Shown here in pieces: positions 23,086 through 36,938 of a stretch of 64,000 bases of DNA; positions within the stretch are counted from its first letter, which is position 1, and every line of letters starts with the position of its first letter. Source of the DNA: Zingiber officinale (taxonomy: Eukaryota; Streptophyta; Magnoliopsida; Zingiberales; Zingiberaceae); contig NC_056000.1 of the NCBI RefSeq assembly GCF_018446385.1, positions 52,298,722 to 52,362,721 of the forward strand. The letters are read 5' to 3'. Under the pieces are notes generated by a model. That model ran no database searches. It was given only the letters and a program-made list of their open reading frames with translations, and was not told the origin of the DNA. The position numbers and the translations under genes are program-made.

Positions 23086-25117
23086 TAGCTTGAGCATAGA
23101 CACATAGCAGTGATAACATGCATGCATCAGAATCACTCTCATGTCTCTGTAATGTCTACATAATAATGATCCCCAATAAGTGTGATGAATCATGCCTTAA
23201 CTTCTTTTGTTTTCCATCTTATATAGTCACATCAATCTTGTCGTTCGTTCCTTCAGAAAGACATTCACACAAGATCACTGTCCATCTCCCTCAAACTGAA
23301 ACTGACTTGCTATAAATTGGCGTTTTCAAAATTTTCAGTATGAAACAAAATCCTCACTGTTTAGTTGTTTGAGTGAACTCGACACTGTCTCGCATTGTAA
23401 AAAGCCAAACTATAACTTTCTGACTTTGCCATCGATATCATCCCAAAGCAGCAGCACTTGATGTCGGGAAGAAGACGCAAGACTTTCGCACGTACGGTAA
23501 AAGGATGTAGTAGATTAAAAAGGTAGATAATTTCATATAACATAGCTAACTGTTACACCAATCCAGATACCTGGACTCAGTAGACAGATAATTAGATTCG
23601 GCCGGGATGCGGATGCCTTGGCGGTCCAACACCCAGGAACGAGTTGGAGAAGAGAAGAAGATCCTTGGATGGGCCCTCACTAAGCAGGAAATAATTTACC
23701 ACGAATCGTAATTGATGTACGTAGTAATGCGAAGAGGTTACAACATCAGGAGACAAGTAAATAAAAAAGTATAATCCCATATTCATAGGACACACTAATT
23801 AGAATTAAACTTCCAATAATCTAAGATCTTCTTCCTCTTTAGTGGCTTAAGCATGGGAAGACACTTCCAGATGAGAAGGCAAGTCCAAATTGACCGCAAC
23901 ACTAAACTTTTGATCATTTTATCAAGTGTAGAGTGTTACCAAGCATAGCCTTATCACATGGACGGGTGAATATATATGTTGAAAATCTAAACCAAATTGC
24001 ATGCTTAGAAGTCTAAATCAAAAATTAAATTGTGTTTGGACTTCCTTTGTCATGACTACATAAGCCCAGCTATAACATAAAAAAAGATATTTAAAAAAAA
24101 ATTACATTTCTTCAAAAGTTATATTCCTCTTTTAAATTATTATACTCCTCTTCCATAATCAAAGGAACTTCCTAGGAAATGACAAAGCTCAACAATCACC
24201 TAAACAAACAAATTCACCGACAATAAATTGGAGGATCGGTTGATACAGTGCAAGAATCAGTGGGGATGAAACGAAAGTCGACGAACCACCGTTTTAGCAA
24301 GGAAATTCAGGATCAAATATACAGATACAAGGGCTTTTTTTTTACACGTATCCAATTGGAGTGCACGCTTACAACTGTTTGGAACAGTGATATACCTTTC
24401 GGAAAACAGGAAACTCCGCATGCATCAACGGGAAAAGTCGGCCAGTTTCCGCACTCCTCTCTTTTCCAGGCATCCGTGCCCAGTGTCCTCGATCGGTCAA
24501 AACAATCGCATGAGGGAGGCCTCGAGTACGTACGTATGTTACAGCATGCATGACAACTCCGAAAGCTGCCGTATTTGTTTCAGCTTTTATCTCCTCCGCT
24601 TGGTGTTTGGGAGGAGGAGAAGAGGAAGGCGGAAGGCAAGGCGGTGGATCTGCATAGTGTCCCATCGTGCCATGGCAAAGCATGCAAGGCAGGGCGAGCT
24701 CATCCATCCATGCAGCATGCTGTTTCCCAATCATACGGCAATCCATGGCTGTATCATTTACCTCGATTCGCGTGCTCTCTCTTTCTCCTTGTGGTTGTAT
24801 TAATTAATCTAGAAGTGGCTTACGTCTCTAGCGAGTTTAATTTTTTTCCTATTCAGTTTCTTCCTCTCAATTAATGTTTGCCTTTAATTCTCCCTCGTCT
24901 GCCTCGTGCCCTTTTCCCGTTTGGGAACAGTGAAGTTCCCACAAGTGGCAAGCAAAATTAAAAACAAAAACAAAAAGAAAAAAAATAAAAGGGCAAAAAC
25001 GTCCCTCCAACATCATCTCCCATGCAAACTTTACAAAGATTTATAAAATTAAAAAATTTTAATAGAAAAACTTGACTGTAAAAGTGAGGTTTGAAATTTT
25101 TAATTAAATAACGATTC

Positions 25118-25124
<7 letters not shown>
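23086..25124. other. Duplicate of 16231-18269, including the CATGCA-rich island
   Basis: Same content as the unit 1 interval. The GC island is at about 24245-24815. No gene called. Confidence 0.4.
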
Positions 25125-25148
<24 letters not shown>

Positions 25149-28100
25149 ATAATCAAATCTTTTCCTATTAGATGAGATCGACTGTATGAATTTTTTTAAT
25201 CATTGAGTTCTATCTTCTATTATATTATCATCTATATTTAAATAAATTTTATCTTGTTTTATTGTTCCTAATCAAATCTTTTTTAGTCTTCCTCTTTCTC
25301 GTTTGATATGCATGTTTATCATAGTTTCACATCACCTAACTGGAGCATTTATTGGTCATCTAAGTACATATCCGTACCATCTTAAACGTGTCTCTCGGAG
25401 TTTTTTCTCAATAGATGCAACTTCGACTTTCTCTCTAATGCTTCCATTTCTTATTTTGTCCATCCTCGTATGTCTACACATCGACCTTAACATCCTCATC
25501 TCTGCAACTCTCATCTTCTGCTCATGTGTTTGAGTCATAGTTCAACATTTAGCTCCATATAACATAACAGGTCTAACTACGATTTTATAGAACTTACCTT
25601 TAAGTTTAAGAGATAATTTACGGTCACATAAAACACTCGACGCTCCCCTCCATCTCACTCATCCTGCTTGTATTCTATGTAAGACATCTTTCTCAATCCC
25701 TCCATCATTTTGCAAAAATGATCCTAAATATTTAAATCTCTCGGTTCCGGACAACTCGTCCTCTCCTATCTTAACAATTGTATCATTACTTCTAATATTA
25801 CTAAACTTAAATTCCATATATTATGTCTTTAATCTACTAAGCTTAAAATCTTTCCCTTCTAGTGTTTCCCTCCAAGATTCTAGTTTAGCATTTACTCCTT
25901 CACGTGTCTCATCTACCAAAATAACATCATCTGCAAACAACATGCACCACAGTACTGTGTCTTGAATGTGCGTAGTGAGTTCGTCCATAATTAGTGTAAA
26001 AAGATAAGGACTTAGAGCTGATCCTTGATGTAACCCTATCTTTATTGGAAATATTTCAGTTACTCCGACTGAAGTTTTTACTCTGGTTGTTACATCTTCA
26101 TACATATCCTTAATTAGTTTAATATATGTTATACTAACACCTCTCTTTTCTAAAATTCTCCATATAATTTTTCTTGGGACTCTATCATAAGGTTTTTCTA
26201 AGTTAATGAATATCATATGTAGATCTTATTTTTGCTCCCGATATTTTTCAATTAATTGTCTAAGAAGATGTATAGCTTCTATTGTCGACCTTCCAGGCAT
26301 GAACCCAAATTAATTTTTTATCACTTTGATCTTCTTCTTTAATCTTTTTTCTATTACTTTTTCCCAAAGTTTCATAGTATGACTCATTAGTTTAATACCC
26401 CTATAGTTTGCATAATTTTGTACGTCTCTCTTGTTCTTATATAAGGGAACTAGAGTACTTATCCTTCATTGATCAGACATTTTTTTCGTTTTCAATATCA
26501 TGTAATAATTTTGTAAGTCATTCAATACCTTATTTCCCTAAGCACTTCCATACCTCTATCATAATATCATCTGGTTCAACAGCTTTTCCATTGTGCATCT
26601 CATTTAAAGTTTATTTTACTTCTGAAATTTGAATTCTACGATAAAAATTAAAATTTCTATGCTCATTTGACCTAATTAAATTATCTAAGTTAAGCTGGTC
26701 ACTTAAACCTTCATTAAAAAGTGGATGAAAATACCTCTTCCACCACTCTTTTATTTCTCCATCGTTTACTAATATCCTATTACTTTCATCCTTAATAAAT
26801 TTTATTTGGGTAAGATCTCTTGTTTTCTTTTCTCTCACTTTAGCTATTATATAGATGTCTCTTTCTCCTTCTTTTGTATCCAATTTTTGATATAATCATT
26901 CAAAAATTTTATTTTTTCCTTCAGTCACTACTTTCTTAGCTTCTTTCTTGACTATTGTATATTTTTTTAAGTTTTTCTCGTTCTTACAAATATATAATTC
27001 CTTATAAGCTACACATTTTCCTTCACTTTCTCTTGCATTTTCTCATTCCACCACCAAGATTCCTTACTTAGTGGTACATGTCTTTTTGACTCACTAAGTA
27101 TACTCTTAGTTACTATTTTTAACTTTGATGTCATCTTATTCCATGTTGTATTAGAGTCATCGTATATTTCATCTAATGCTTGTACTTCTACCTTCTCCTT
27201 AAATATATTTTTCTTCTCATCCTTTAACTTCCACCACTTAATTGTAGGAATTGTATATATTTTTTTTCTATTGATACTATGTTTGATACGTATATCCAAT
27301 ACTATTAACGTATGTTGGTAGTTAAGCTTTCTCTAGGGATGACTTTGCAATCTTTATAAATCTTTCTATCCTTCTTCCTAACCATAAGAAAGTCAATTTG
27401 TGATTTATTATTCTCACTTTTGAATGTGACTAAGTGTTCTTCTCTTTTCTTAAAAAACGTATTAGCTAATATAAGGTCATATGCTATCGCAAAATCTAAT
27501 ATAGTTTTCCCTTCCTCATTCCTCGTTCCAAACCCATAACTCCCATGTACTCTCTCATATTCCTCATTTTTCACTCCAACATGCCCATTTAGATCACCTC
27601 CTATTAAAATCATTTCATTTGGTGGAATATTTTGTAATATTTCATCTAAGTCCTCCCAAAACCTTGATTTGGTAGCTTCATCTAATCCTACTTGTGGTGC
27701 ATATACGCTAATTATGTTCATAGTTTCTTTCGCCACTATTATCTTAAGGGCTATAATTCTATCCCCTTTTCTAACTACTCCTACAACTTCATCCTTTAAC
27801 AAACTATCTACAATAATAGGCACTCTATTTCTTACTTTACTCTTTCTAATGTATCATAACTTAAAACCTGAGTTCTCTATCATCTTTGCCTTCTCGCCTG
27901 TCTATTTTGTCTCTTGTACACACAAAATATTAATTTTTCTCCTAATCATCATATCTACTACCTCCATTGATTTACTAGTGAGAGTTTCTATGTTCCATGT
28001 TTCAAATCTTAGATTAGTTTTCCTATCATATTTGTTCTTATCCAACCTATGGTGTAAGAACTTTTGCCTATTTAACACTACACCCAAGTTCTCATGGAGA

Positions 28101-28388
28101 TGTAGCGGTCCTTGTTGAGACGTTACAATCAGACCCTGTAACGCGAACTCTTGCATATTTAACACTACACTCGAGTTCTGGAGATGTAGCGATCCTTGCC
28201 GAGACGTTACAATCAGACCCTACAACGCGCTCTTTTCGGGGAACAACCTAGCATTAGCACAATAGTTTAATGGATTCATTTAATATTTGTCATAGTTTGA
28301 CGCTGGCTGGCAACCTAACGCAACCCTCCTCCTTTATCCGGGCTTGGGACTGGCCATGATCGGTCGTCATGGGCGGAGTTTAACGATA
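25125..28388 (-). mobile_element. RTE-type LINE, near full length, broken
   Basis: Minus-strand non-LTR retrotransposon. Going 5' to 3', a leader from about 28388 (with an internal tandem repeat), then an AP-endonuclease domain (TWNIETLTSKSMEVVDMM, CVQETK; then GGDLNGHVG and QIDFLMVRKKDRK, 28165-27305). A linker follows (27299-26611), then reverse transcriptase ([41 protein letters not shown]; 26216-25821), and the short RTE C-terminal motif (25538-25356). It ends in an ATT tail (25125-25153). The pieces lie in several frames with stops between, so at least five breaks. RTE elements encode one endonuclease/RT protein and move by target-primed reverse transcription. Confidence 0.9.
28060..28235 (-). 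repeat. Tandem repeat in the LINE 5' leader
   Basis: A unit of roughly 85-90 bp (anchored by gagatgtagcg, gagacgttacaatcagaccct and tttaacactacac) occurs twice, at about 28064-28145 and 28153-28235. It lies at the start of the RTE coding region. Confidence 0.7.
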
Positions 28389-28394
28389 CTAAAA

Positions 28395-28395
<1 letters not shown>

Positions 28396-28440
<45 letters not shown>
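28396..28440. repeat. (TA)n microsatellite
   Basis: About 22 TA repeats, immediately outside the 5' end of the LINE. Other (TA)n runs are at about 34938-34985 and 41180-41205. Confidence 0.95.
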
Positions 28441-28444
<4 letters not shown>

Positions 28445-30151
28445 ATGAGCTCATAATTAATAATAAAATAACATCAATTATGAGATGATTATAAAAACTC
28501 ATTTTTATATCATATTTTATTATTAATAAAAAATAAAGTTGGTTATTATATTTATTTCAGTTCAGTGTTGATTGAATAAATATAATAATATCATTGGGTA
28601 GTAAGTTCTTATCTACAACATATCAATTGGTTGAATTGATAGTGAGATTGTAACTATATATAGAAAACTACTCTTAACTATTCCTAGTCAAGCATTAATA
28701 TACAAGAACAATATTAATACGTTGAGACTAGCATGTAGATCAACGGATAACTTAATCTCACAAGCCATGGATATGAGATATCAGGTTGACACATGAGTAT
28801 ATATTAGAGAATATATACTGAATAACCCTCCATGAGAATGTTTCATGGATCGTTATATAAGTGTCATATTCATTCTCATGTGACTATTGGTATGAATAGT
28901 CTTTAGACCTGAAGTCACTACGGTTCCCTACATAAGGAGTTATGTACTTTGGTATCGACAAACATCACCTGTAACAAAGTGGACAATAAAGTCGATTACT
29001 GGGTATGCAATGAATTATGTGAAGAGATGTGAGTGAGGTAGATGAGATCTATCCCTTCCATATGACAAAAGTGATATTTGAGAGTCCCTTGATTAGTAGG
29101 ACACAAGAAAGCATGACAATACACAAATGAATGAATATGAGATATTGAGCTTATTTGATTAAGTGTGTCTACTTAGAGATCAAGAAACACAAAGGTGGAT
29201 AATAGGATGACACGGTCTATGCCTTATTAATCAATCTAGATATCAAAAATAGAGGGGCAAAGTCATATAAGATAATAGTCTCAGACAGGTTAGATCGGAT
29301 CTCGACTTTCTCATCACTTGGATAGCAATGATACCTTGCTAGATGTCACTCATTACTTTGTATCAAAATGTTGATTTGGATACATTGCCAACGTTACGAG
29401 AACCTATTGGGTCACACACAAAGAATAAGTTAATTTAGAGATAGATTCATGTGATGGGTCATTGAATTAAATCTAATTCAAATTAGACTAATTGAGTTAG
29501 ACTCAATTGGATCTAATTATTGGATTAAGTCTAATTTGAATTAGATTCATGGAGCCAATTTGGATTGATGTTCATGGAGCCAATTTAGATTGATATGGTT
29601 CAATGAGTTAGACTCATTGGGTGATGGTTCAATGAGTTAGACTAATTGGGTGAACTTGAGTTCACTAAGGAAGATGAATAGTCATCAAGGAATATGAATA
29701 GTCAATTTTACACTATTGGATTGAATGGTCAATTTTGAACCATTAGATTGGAAGATGAAAGGGTAAAACCCTTTGATATTCATGAGATTGATATAAATGA
29801 AAATTTATGGATGATAATTTTATTAGATGAAAAACTTTTCTTCTTCTTCTTCCTCATCTTGGCCGAATATTGACCTTGTGGTTGCTAGCACAACCAAAGG
29901 TTGTTACTTTTTCCACTTTGTGAGTTTGTGAGACAAACGAGAAGCTTGTTCGTGTGGATACGGTTAGAGGTGTAAATGCTTGATTATGCTGAGATCCTAG
30001 TTGTCGGGAGATCGTGTGCACGCACCAAAAGTATAACTATCATGAAACTTAGTATAGATGCCTATTTATTCTTCACTTCGCATGGATCCTCTTGATAAGG
30101 AACTAGATGTTTTTCGCTGTGCTTTCACATGTTTAGCGCCCTAGTTCCTTA
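28441..30151 (+). mobile_element. Probable Ty1-copia (SIRE-like) LTR, solo or truncated (fossil)
   Basis: Non-coding 1.7-kb block with the style of a long Copia LTR. The middle (about 29330-29420) has the block on not-far-spaced words gatgtcactcattactttg, gatttggatacattgcc and aacctattgggtcaca seen in plant Copia LTRs. A run of related attgg/agactaattgagtta repeats lies at 29460-29650. The end (about 30080-30151) reads gtgctttcacatgtttagcgcc and closes near agttccttaca. The left edge is uncertain and may be hidden by the TA run. No coding parts. Confidence 0.4.
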
Positions 30152-31763
30152 CACCCATTTGTCGCACGGGACGAGGACTCTATCTTTGGTGGGATATGCA
30201 AATTTCGTCTGGATGATTATCCACATCTTGACTTGTGTCTTGAGGTAGTACTCCATTCGACTTTTCCAATAGCCGAAGTCTTTGCCGGCGAAGAGGGGAG
30301 GGCGTGCAGTGTTATACCCCTCTTGGTAGGTCATAAAAAATAATCTTGCACAAACAACAAAAATAGAACTTGTCCCAAGATTAGGTCTTGCTTTAGTAGT
30401 ATAGAATAAAGTATTAATCAAATAAACGAACTCGAGTGGTGTTGCACTAGTTTTGAGAAGAAAGCTCAAGTACGATAAAATTGATCAAAATGAGGCAACT
30501 GTATCGATTCCGATTGACTCCAAAAAATTTAAAATCTAATACCACGAAAAAAAGCTTGCTTGAATGGTGATTTCACTGATTCGAAACGATCCTGCCCTGA
30601 TACCAATTGTAGGATCGTTGCATTAGAGGGGGGTGAATAGTGCTCGTGAATTTCACGTCCGTATAAAAATGTTCAAGTTAAGATGCAGCGGGATAAGAAA
30701 GAAAAGAAAGAAAGTAACAAGGCAATCACAAATACCAAGAGTTACTTGCTTCGGATCCTATGGCAACTCTTATTCCAAGGCCCTCACGTGAGAGTGCTTT
30801 CGTTAGGTAATTCACTATCAGTTCCGAATAAGTACAAATATGGAATTACAATATTAAAACAACTGTAAAATGAAAATACCGACAACTACAGATCTAAAAA
30901 TTCTTGTTCTTGGTCGTCAGAGCAACGTTTGGGCATCGAGGAGGTGTTTTCTGAGTAGCGTGCAAGAGTAGAAGTCGTTCTGAATGTTATTTTTTAGCCC
31001 CTGGTTGAATGCTACTTATATAGGCTGTTCCAGGCGCTTGGACCCCCTCCGGGCACCTGAACCACGTGTCCTGGCCAATTGACGCACTTTATGTAGGCTT
31101 ATGGATGATTTTTCGAGTCTGGGTGCCTAGACCGCCTGGGCGACTACCGCCTGCCCTGGGCAAGGCTAGTCCGAGTCCCCCGGACCAATTTTTTTCAGCC
31201 TTATTTTTTTTCTTCAAAACGAAGTTAGTATGGGCAATAAACAATACATATAATATAAATTTGACGGCCTCTGACTATCCGTTCTGACTTTGAGTTTCGT
31301 TGAAACTCTAGGTCGAACCGATGCTTACTGTTTCCTTTTTCAAGGAACGCGTCATCACCTATTCCTCTCAGGAGAGTTTACTTTTTGCCAGATCGGTCCT
31401 CCACGACCGTTTGGACTTTTGCTCAACATCTGAGACTTCAAGCCTTCATGCTGAACGTCCGCTCCATGACCCGTCCAGACTTCTACCTAGTCTGCGACCA
31501 CTAGGATTTTCACCTAGAGTCCCCGACTCTAGGATTTTGCCCAAAGTGCTCGATCTGCCAAAACTTCGCCTTGCCTAACTACAGTTAGGACTTTCCACCA
31601 CCTAGAGTTACTTCTTCCTAGGACCTGGGGTTACCTCCCCTACGGTTTTCACCTACCTAGCTAGAATTCACTAGGACTTTCCCGTAAGCTCATTCAACCT
31701 TGTTAGATAACAAGTAATCTTAACTTTCGACCCTTTTTCATAATCAAGATTTAGGTTCGATCA
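30149..31763 (-). mobile_element. Copia-type element, 5' LTR plus start of gag (fossil)
   Basis: Minus-strand element. Its LTR occupies 30608-31763 (1,156 bp; on the plus strand it starts TGTAGGATCG). Next to it is a primer-binding site seen on the plus strand as ctgataccaatt (30597-30608). A Copia gag N-terminus follows (YNTARPPLFAGKDFGYWKSRM, 30149-30350). The rest of the element is gone, replaced by the LTR-like block to the left. This LTR is the family member that identifies the solo LTRs at 39696 and 42820. Broken and truncated. Confidence 0.75.
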
Positions 31764-33136
31764 TAAAATATTAGATATAAAATATTTAATTGATGAATTG
31801 TACATTTTACATCAATCCAAAGTATAAATGAGATGTGCCAGAATTAGTACTATATGAGGAGAGAAATCTACAATAGATTGATAGGTTAGATGTACACCTC
31901 AAAAATATATATATATTTTTTCTAATTTCATAAATTCTTTTGATATTTTGAAGTTTATTTATTTAATTTTTAATTTTTTTTATGAAATATAATTTAAAAC
32001 AGTTTTTTATATTTTAAAATTGTTGTCTAGCTTATCATGATAGGCTAGGCATGACCAAACAAGAGCAACTAGACATGGCTCCACCTAAGTTGGCCAAAAT
32101 TGGGCATGAGCTATAAGATGAGGCATCCTAAGCATGACCACCCATGCACAGCTTAGGCATGATCGATATCGCTAAAAATATTAATTAAGGTCAATTTCTT
32201 TTGACTTTATTATATATATTGTAAGAGTTATGCCCATTAATCGAAAGGTAATTAACTCAGATGTCGAGTATAATATAACACATTTATTTATTTTACTTAA
32301 TTAATGAATTATTAAAACTCATGGATCAACTTGTGCACAAACAAGGTTGTAATCCCTTAAAATTAATGACACTTTACTTGAACAACACTTGGAAATGAAT
32401 TAGTACTCCAATGGTGATGGAGTTACACTCAATACAACCAAGTTGCAATTGATCAATATATTTCTCAAATAGAACAACACTAGAAAGAGAGTTTATATCA
32501 ATGCAAAATATAGGTTTGTGGAGGTTAATATTCAACGTGATCGAGTAATCATTTAATAAATATAGCAGATGAATTAGACGAGCCTTTTGTTCTAGTAGTA
32601 GAGGAGTATAATATAGAGATGTTTGATAGAGAATTAACATTTCTTACAAGTGAGACATCTTCATCATACCAACCTAATGATAGTGACAATAACTTTTTGA
32701 ATATATATGAGTCTAAGGAAAGAAAATGATAAAGCTATTGAGGCAGTCCAACCAGCAAAGATGAGTAAACATGAACAAATATGTGACTTTAGCACTCAAG
32801 TATAAAGGTTCCAATTCACATTGCTTATTTACCTAAAAAATTATTTTCCTACTTTGTCCTTGCAAGACTTATTTCAAGGATAAAGTAGTATTAATATTTT
32901 AAAAAAATATGGTGCAAAAATAACAAGTAAACATACTATTTTCTCAAAAAAAAAAAAAAAATCTAAGCATGTGCTCCTTGTTGGTTTGTGTTGAAGTTGC
33001 ACCCTTTGTTGTTCCCATAGCCAAATAGCATTTTCTTAACAAAGAGTTTGACTCTAACACAAATTCTTTTAGGTGATGATGCTTACATTTTCTAACAAAA
33101 TAGTATGTCTATATGCTTCAAATCTATAAAATTCAG
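31764..33136. other. AT-rich intergenic, nothing recognised
   Basis: No coding signal. 32035-32165 repeats words such as taggctaggcatgacc, gcatgagc and cttaggcatgatcg, a short local repeat cluster. A frame at 32374-32640 (minus) has no domain. Confidence 0.4.
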
Positions 33137-33350
33137 CCCCCAGGGTAATACTATGGCGACAGGAGTACCTTCTCATATTCTATGCATTTAAGGATCGAGT
33201 CTTAACCTCGATAAATTAGGATGAATTTTTCTTAATGAATAGTTGGCCTAAAAATAGGTTGATGGGCTGCATGCCCCATGAGAGTGTTTCTCGATTTACC
33301 CTAGTGACCGGTGGAAAACTTCTGTATGACCTGACTGATTAGCCTTAGGT
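33137..33350 (+). mobile_element. Probable tRNA-derived SINE
   Basis: A 210-bp block with a Pol III B-box-like word (ggatcgagtct at about 33193) and a body resembling plant SINEs (gtttctcgatttaccctagtgacc, ttggcctaaaaatagg). The A box is weak. Compare the related worn block at 45935-46100 (tttaccctatt). Confidence 0.5.
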
Positions 33351-34933
33351 TTAGTTGCATAAGTTAGATATCAGGTACTAACTGAAAAAATCTCTAAAAT
33401 ACATGATTAATTTTAAAAATTGATCTCTTTTTATTTTAATAGTATCTTATATTATTAAGGAATGAACATTCTTTTTTTTTTAACTTTACCTAATTTGATG
33501 TAGAGGTGCAAATGAACCGGGCCAAGTGAAGCTTAGTTGTATTCAAGTTTATTTATTTACTTATTAAGTTTATTCAAGCTTGTTTATTAAAAATCTTATT
33601 GAGTTTGAGCCAAACTCAAGCTTGTTCGTGAATATTGTTCAAACTTTTAATGAGCTCAATTGTCAATATTGTTATAATTTTTTTTTATCTATTTATGAAC
33701 TTTATACTATTTTTAACATATCATGAATACTATATTTGAAAAGAACACAAAAAAATTTACAAAATTTTCATGAACATTTTCATATATATAGTATTTTTAA
33801 AATTAAATTTTATATAAGTTAATAAATAAGTTTATTTATAAATTATTCATGTGCATAATTTTTTTAACATTATCCAAGAACATTGTTCATGAACGATATT
33901 GAACCAAGTTCACTAGTGTTCAAGTTTATTTATTTTATATTTTACAATTGAACAAAATTTAATGGGTTTTATAGAATTGAACACCAAGCTTGGTGATGAA
34001 TAACTGATTCATTTACAACTCTATTTTTATGTATTCTTTATATATCATGAAGTTTTCTTTTGTGTATGTTCACTATATATATATCTACAATTGATATGTC
34101 TAAATGCTAATGTAGGTCTCAATAAACATGAGTTAACACTCTCGAGTAGCCTCACCCCAACAATTACCACCCTCTGACGAGTGGCCTCCTAATTGTCATG
34201 CACATTATTATCCTCGCAGTTGTGTATTCTTTTGATAAAATATATTTATATTAGAAATTTAGGGTTATAATTTTAATTATAAAAGTCTAATGTCAACAAT
34301 TAAATAAGTTATAATTTAATGTGATCAAATTTATAATTAAGGAATATAACTTAAGGTTTTAATTGTTATGAATATAATAATGTGGATACTATATGTAATT
34401 TCTAATTTGTCGAGGGGTTAAATTAGAAAAAAGTAAACTTAGGCATTATGTTTTGTTTCCTATAGACAAAATTCTTTGGATATTAGGAAATCTATAAATT
34501 AAAGATCATCATCCAAGATTAACTACAAATTATGGATTTTGGTATGCTCCCACAATTCTGATTATTATGTTTATGATTTCTTAAGAATTGGATAGAATTT
34601 AGTATTTTATGTTGGGATTTTGTCAATCCATAATTCCATCAATTTACCCTTTTATCATCATCTTCTAACTTTGATGAGCCATAATCTAGCTAGGCCACGA
34701 GCTACTATGGCATACTAATAGGGACATCCGGTATGACCATTGAAGGGAGGGACAAGGTGAATGATATATCCAATTAAGCAAATAAAAAGAATAACACTTT
34801 TGAGCAATTTCTCTACCAAAAGGGCAAAGTCCCATTGGTGTAAGTAGATATAAGAAATGGTGTATGAAATCTCTAGGATCAATTATTCCTCGTCATACAA
34901 CATGTACACTTGGTTGATTTAAAATTAAAAAAG

Positions 34934-34989
<56 letters not shown>

Positions 34990-36938
34990 TAAAGTAATTA
35001 GCTTTGAGTAATGATAGAATGGATTATTATTTTAAGAGAAATGGCTATGTTGATCCATATAATTTGTGTGGATAAACAGAATAATTAGATGGTAAATTGT
35101 ACCAAAATATTGAATCAATTTTCATAGAATTTCTTCCTTCCAATGACTCTCTACCTGCACCTCCTGCTCACAGGCTCTCACATTCACAGCAAACCCTACA
35201 CCTTGAGTGTTGACCAAGTTCTTGCCTAGCCAGGTAGCTACCTACCGACAAGGACATCCTAGTTTGACCCTACAAGAGAGAAAGCCATGAGAGTCAAAAG
35301 GTAAACTAGCAAAGCACAGTGCCCTAAAATGAAGCCATATGGGAAAGAAGCAAAGCTCTGCATGAAAACAAGGAATCCATTAAAGAGACGTCACCTCGCA
35401 GGCCCGACCATCTCTGCTGCCGAGCCAAGGCCACGAGAGGACTACACATTGCTCTGTCCCTGTGACAGCGAAGAAAGAGGGGGATAATTGAAAAAAAAAA
35501 AAGCCACGAGCTTTGGAACCTTGTGATGAGAGAATGAGTGCATGCTATATATCATCATGGTGCAATCATTCTTTTTTTTTTTTCTTTCTTTCTTTTACTT
35601 TTCTTTTCTCTCAGGAAAACTTGAGAGAAGAAAAAGAGAATGAGAGTGAATTTCTTTCTTTAATAAAGAGGGTCTGAAAGCAACAAATGCTGATGTACCA
35701 TGATTTCTGAAAAGATGTCTTTTATCATCCAGCTGCTGCTCTAAAGAGCCTTTATTTACTCCCTATCCATTTAACTTTACTGCTTTACCATGCTGCTTCT
35801 GCTGCTGCTTTTAATTGCCCTACCTTCTCTCATCTGTCCAATTTTATTTTCCCCATCTCTAACAGGCAACAAGTCCACTTAGGATTTTGATAATTCAAAT
35901 AAGAAGATAAGTGTCTGATATTTGCAAAAAAAAAAAAAACTATGAAACATGAGATCGCATCTTAATTAGATATGGAAACTGGAGAAACTAAGATTTGTTA
36001 TAAAGAAAAAGTGAGCATAAAACAGAATGGTTCCAAGTGCATGAGATGCAGAGAATGGTTACAGGGAGCACGACCACATGAACAAAGGCCAAAAGAAACT
36101 CTGCAGGACCTCCCTTTTGGCAACGTTGATGCCATTCTCCTTAATTAGTGTTTCTCATCAGTAGAAAATTATTCTCCAGTACTAAAGGAGAAGTCAAATG
36201 TTCCTAATGTAAATCATTCTCCTTCACTGAAGTAAAGATGGAAAGATGTTGAAGATTCTATGCTTGATCCTATTACACCATTATAGGTCACACACACAAA
36301 CTTTGATGTTTTTTTTTTCAACTTAATATGCATCTGGAAGATTTTCAGAAATTTATTTCCAGAATAGTTCCTAAGCTGCACTATCAAAGGATCATTTTTT
36401 TTTCAAATTTCTACTTGAATAGATAATTATTAGATGCACCATAATATGCATTATGTGAACAAAAATGATACCATCTCATCTATATGAAGTCGATCTAGTT
36501 TTCATTATACTTATTTCTACAGCAATATGAGGCATTTTTTGCTTTGTACAATTCTCATGCTTAGACTCATGACTGTCCTTTGGCGTTATTGGGAGAGTAC
36601 AAAGAAAGGCACATCACATGCTCATCCATTGATCAGGAGAGGAAGCAAAGCATCTCATGTTATAATTTTTCACTTTTATGAAAGAAAATTAAACACAAAG
36701 TCCTGGCAAACAAATCTTTACACTCACTTAGAGCTAGCCATATCTAATATGTAGTAGAGCATATCTGTTGATTAGTTAAATAGCTTTTCCAATATTCCTT
36801 CAATCAAACCTCCCTTCCTTCCTTCTTCTACCTTTTCCTTTCATTCTTTGTTTGCCTCAATTGTCTTCTTGTCTCTTTCACTTTTGAAAATCTTTTGAAT
36901 CATTTATTTGCCAGTGGATCCTTCTTGTGTATTGTAAG
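33351..36938. other. Intergenic region downstream of the KANADI gene
   Basis: 33490-34020 is an AT-rich dispersed repeat with many caagcttgttc/ttgttcatgaac words. 34938-34985 is a (TA)n run. 34990-36900 appears unique: 35150-35470 is a moderately GC-rich block without an ORF, 35570-35650 is a CT-rich tract, and 36730-36938 carries the probable 3' UTR of the KANADI gene. On the minus strand an AATAAA signal is visible near 36903-36908, about 30 bases past the stop. Confidence 0.4.

Larger units (their letters stand above)
19007..25861. repeat. Tandem duplication, unit 2 (6,855 bp)
   Basis: Second copy of 12152-19006. Its left edge begins in the middle of an LTR and is joined directly to the interrupted LINE of unit 1. 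Its right edge (25861) runs without a break into the rest of the LINE. That order shows that the LINE and the Copia-type element were both in place before the duplication. Confidence 0.95.
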
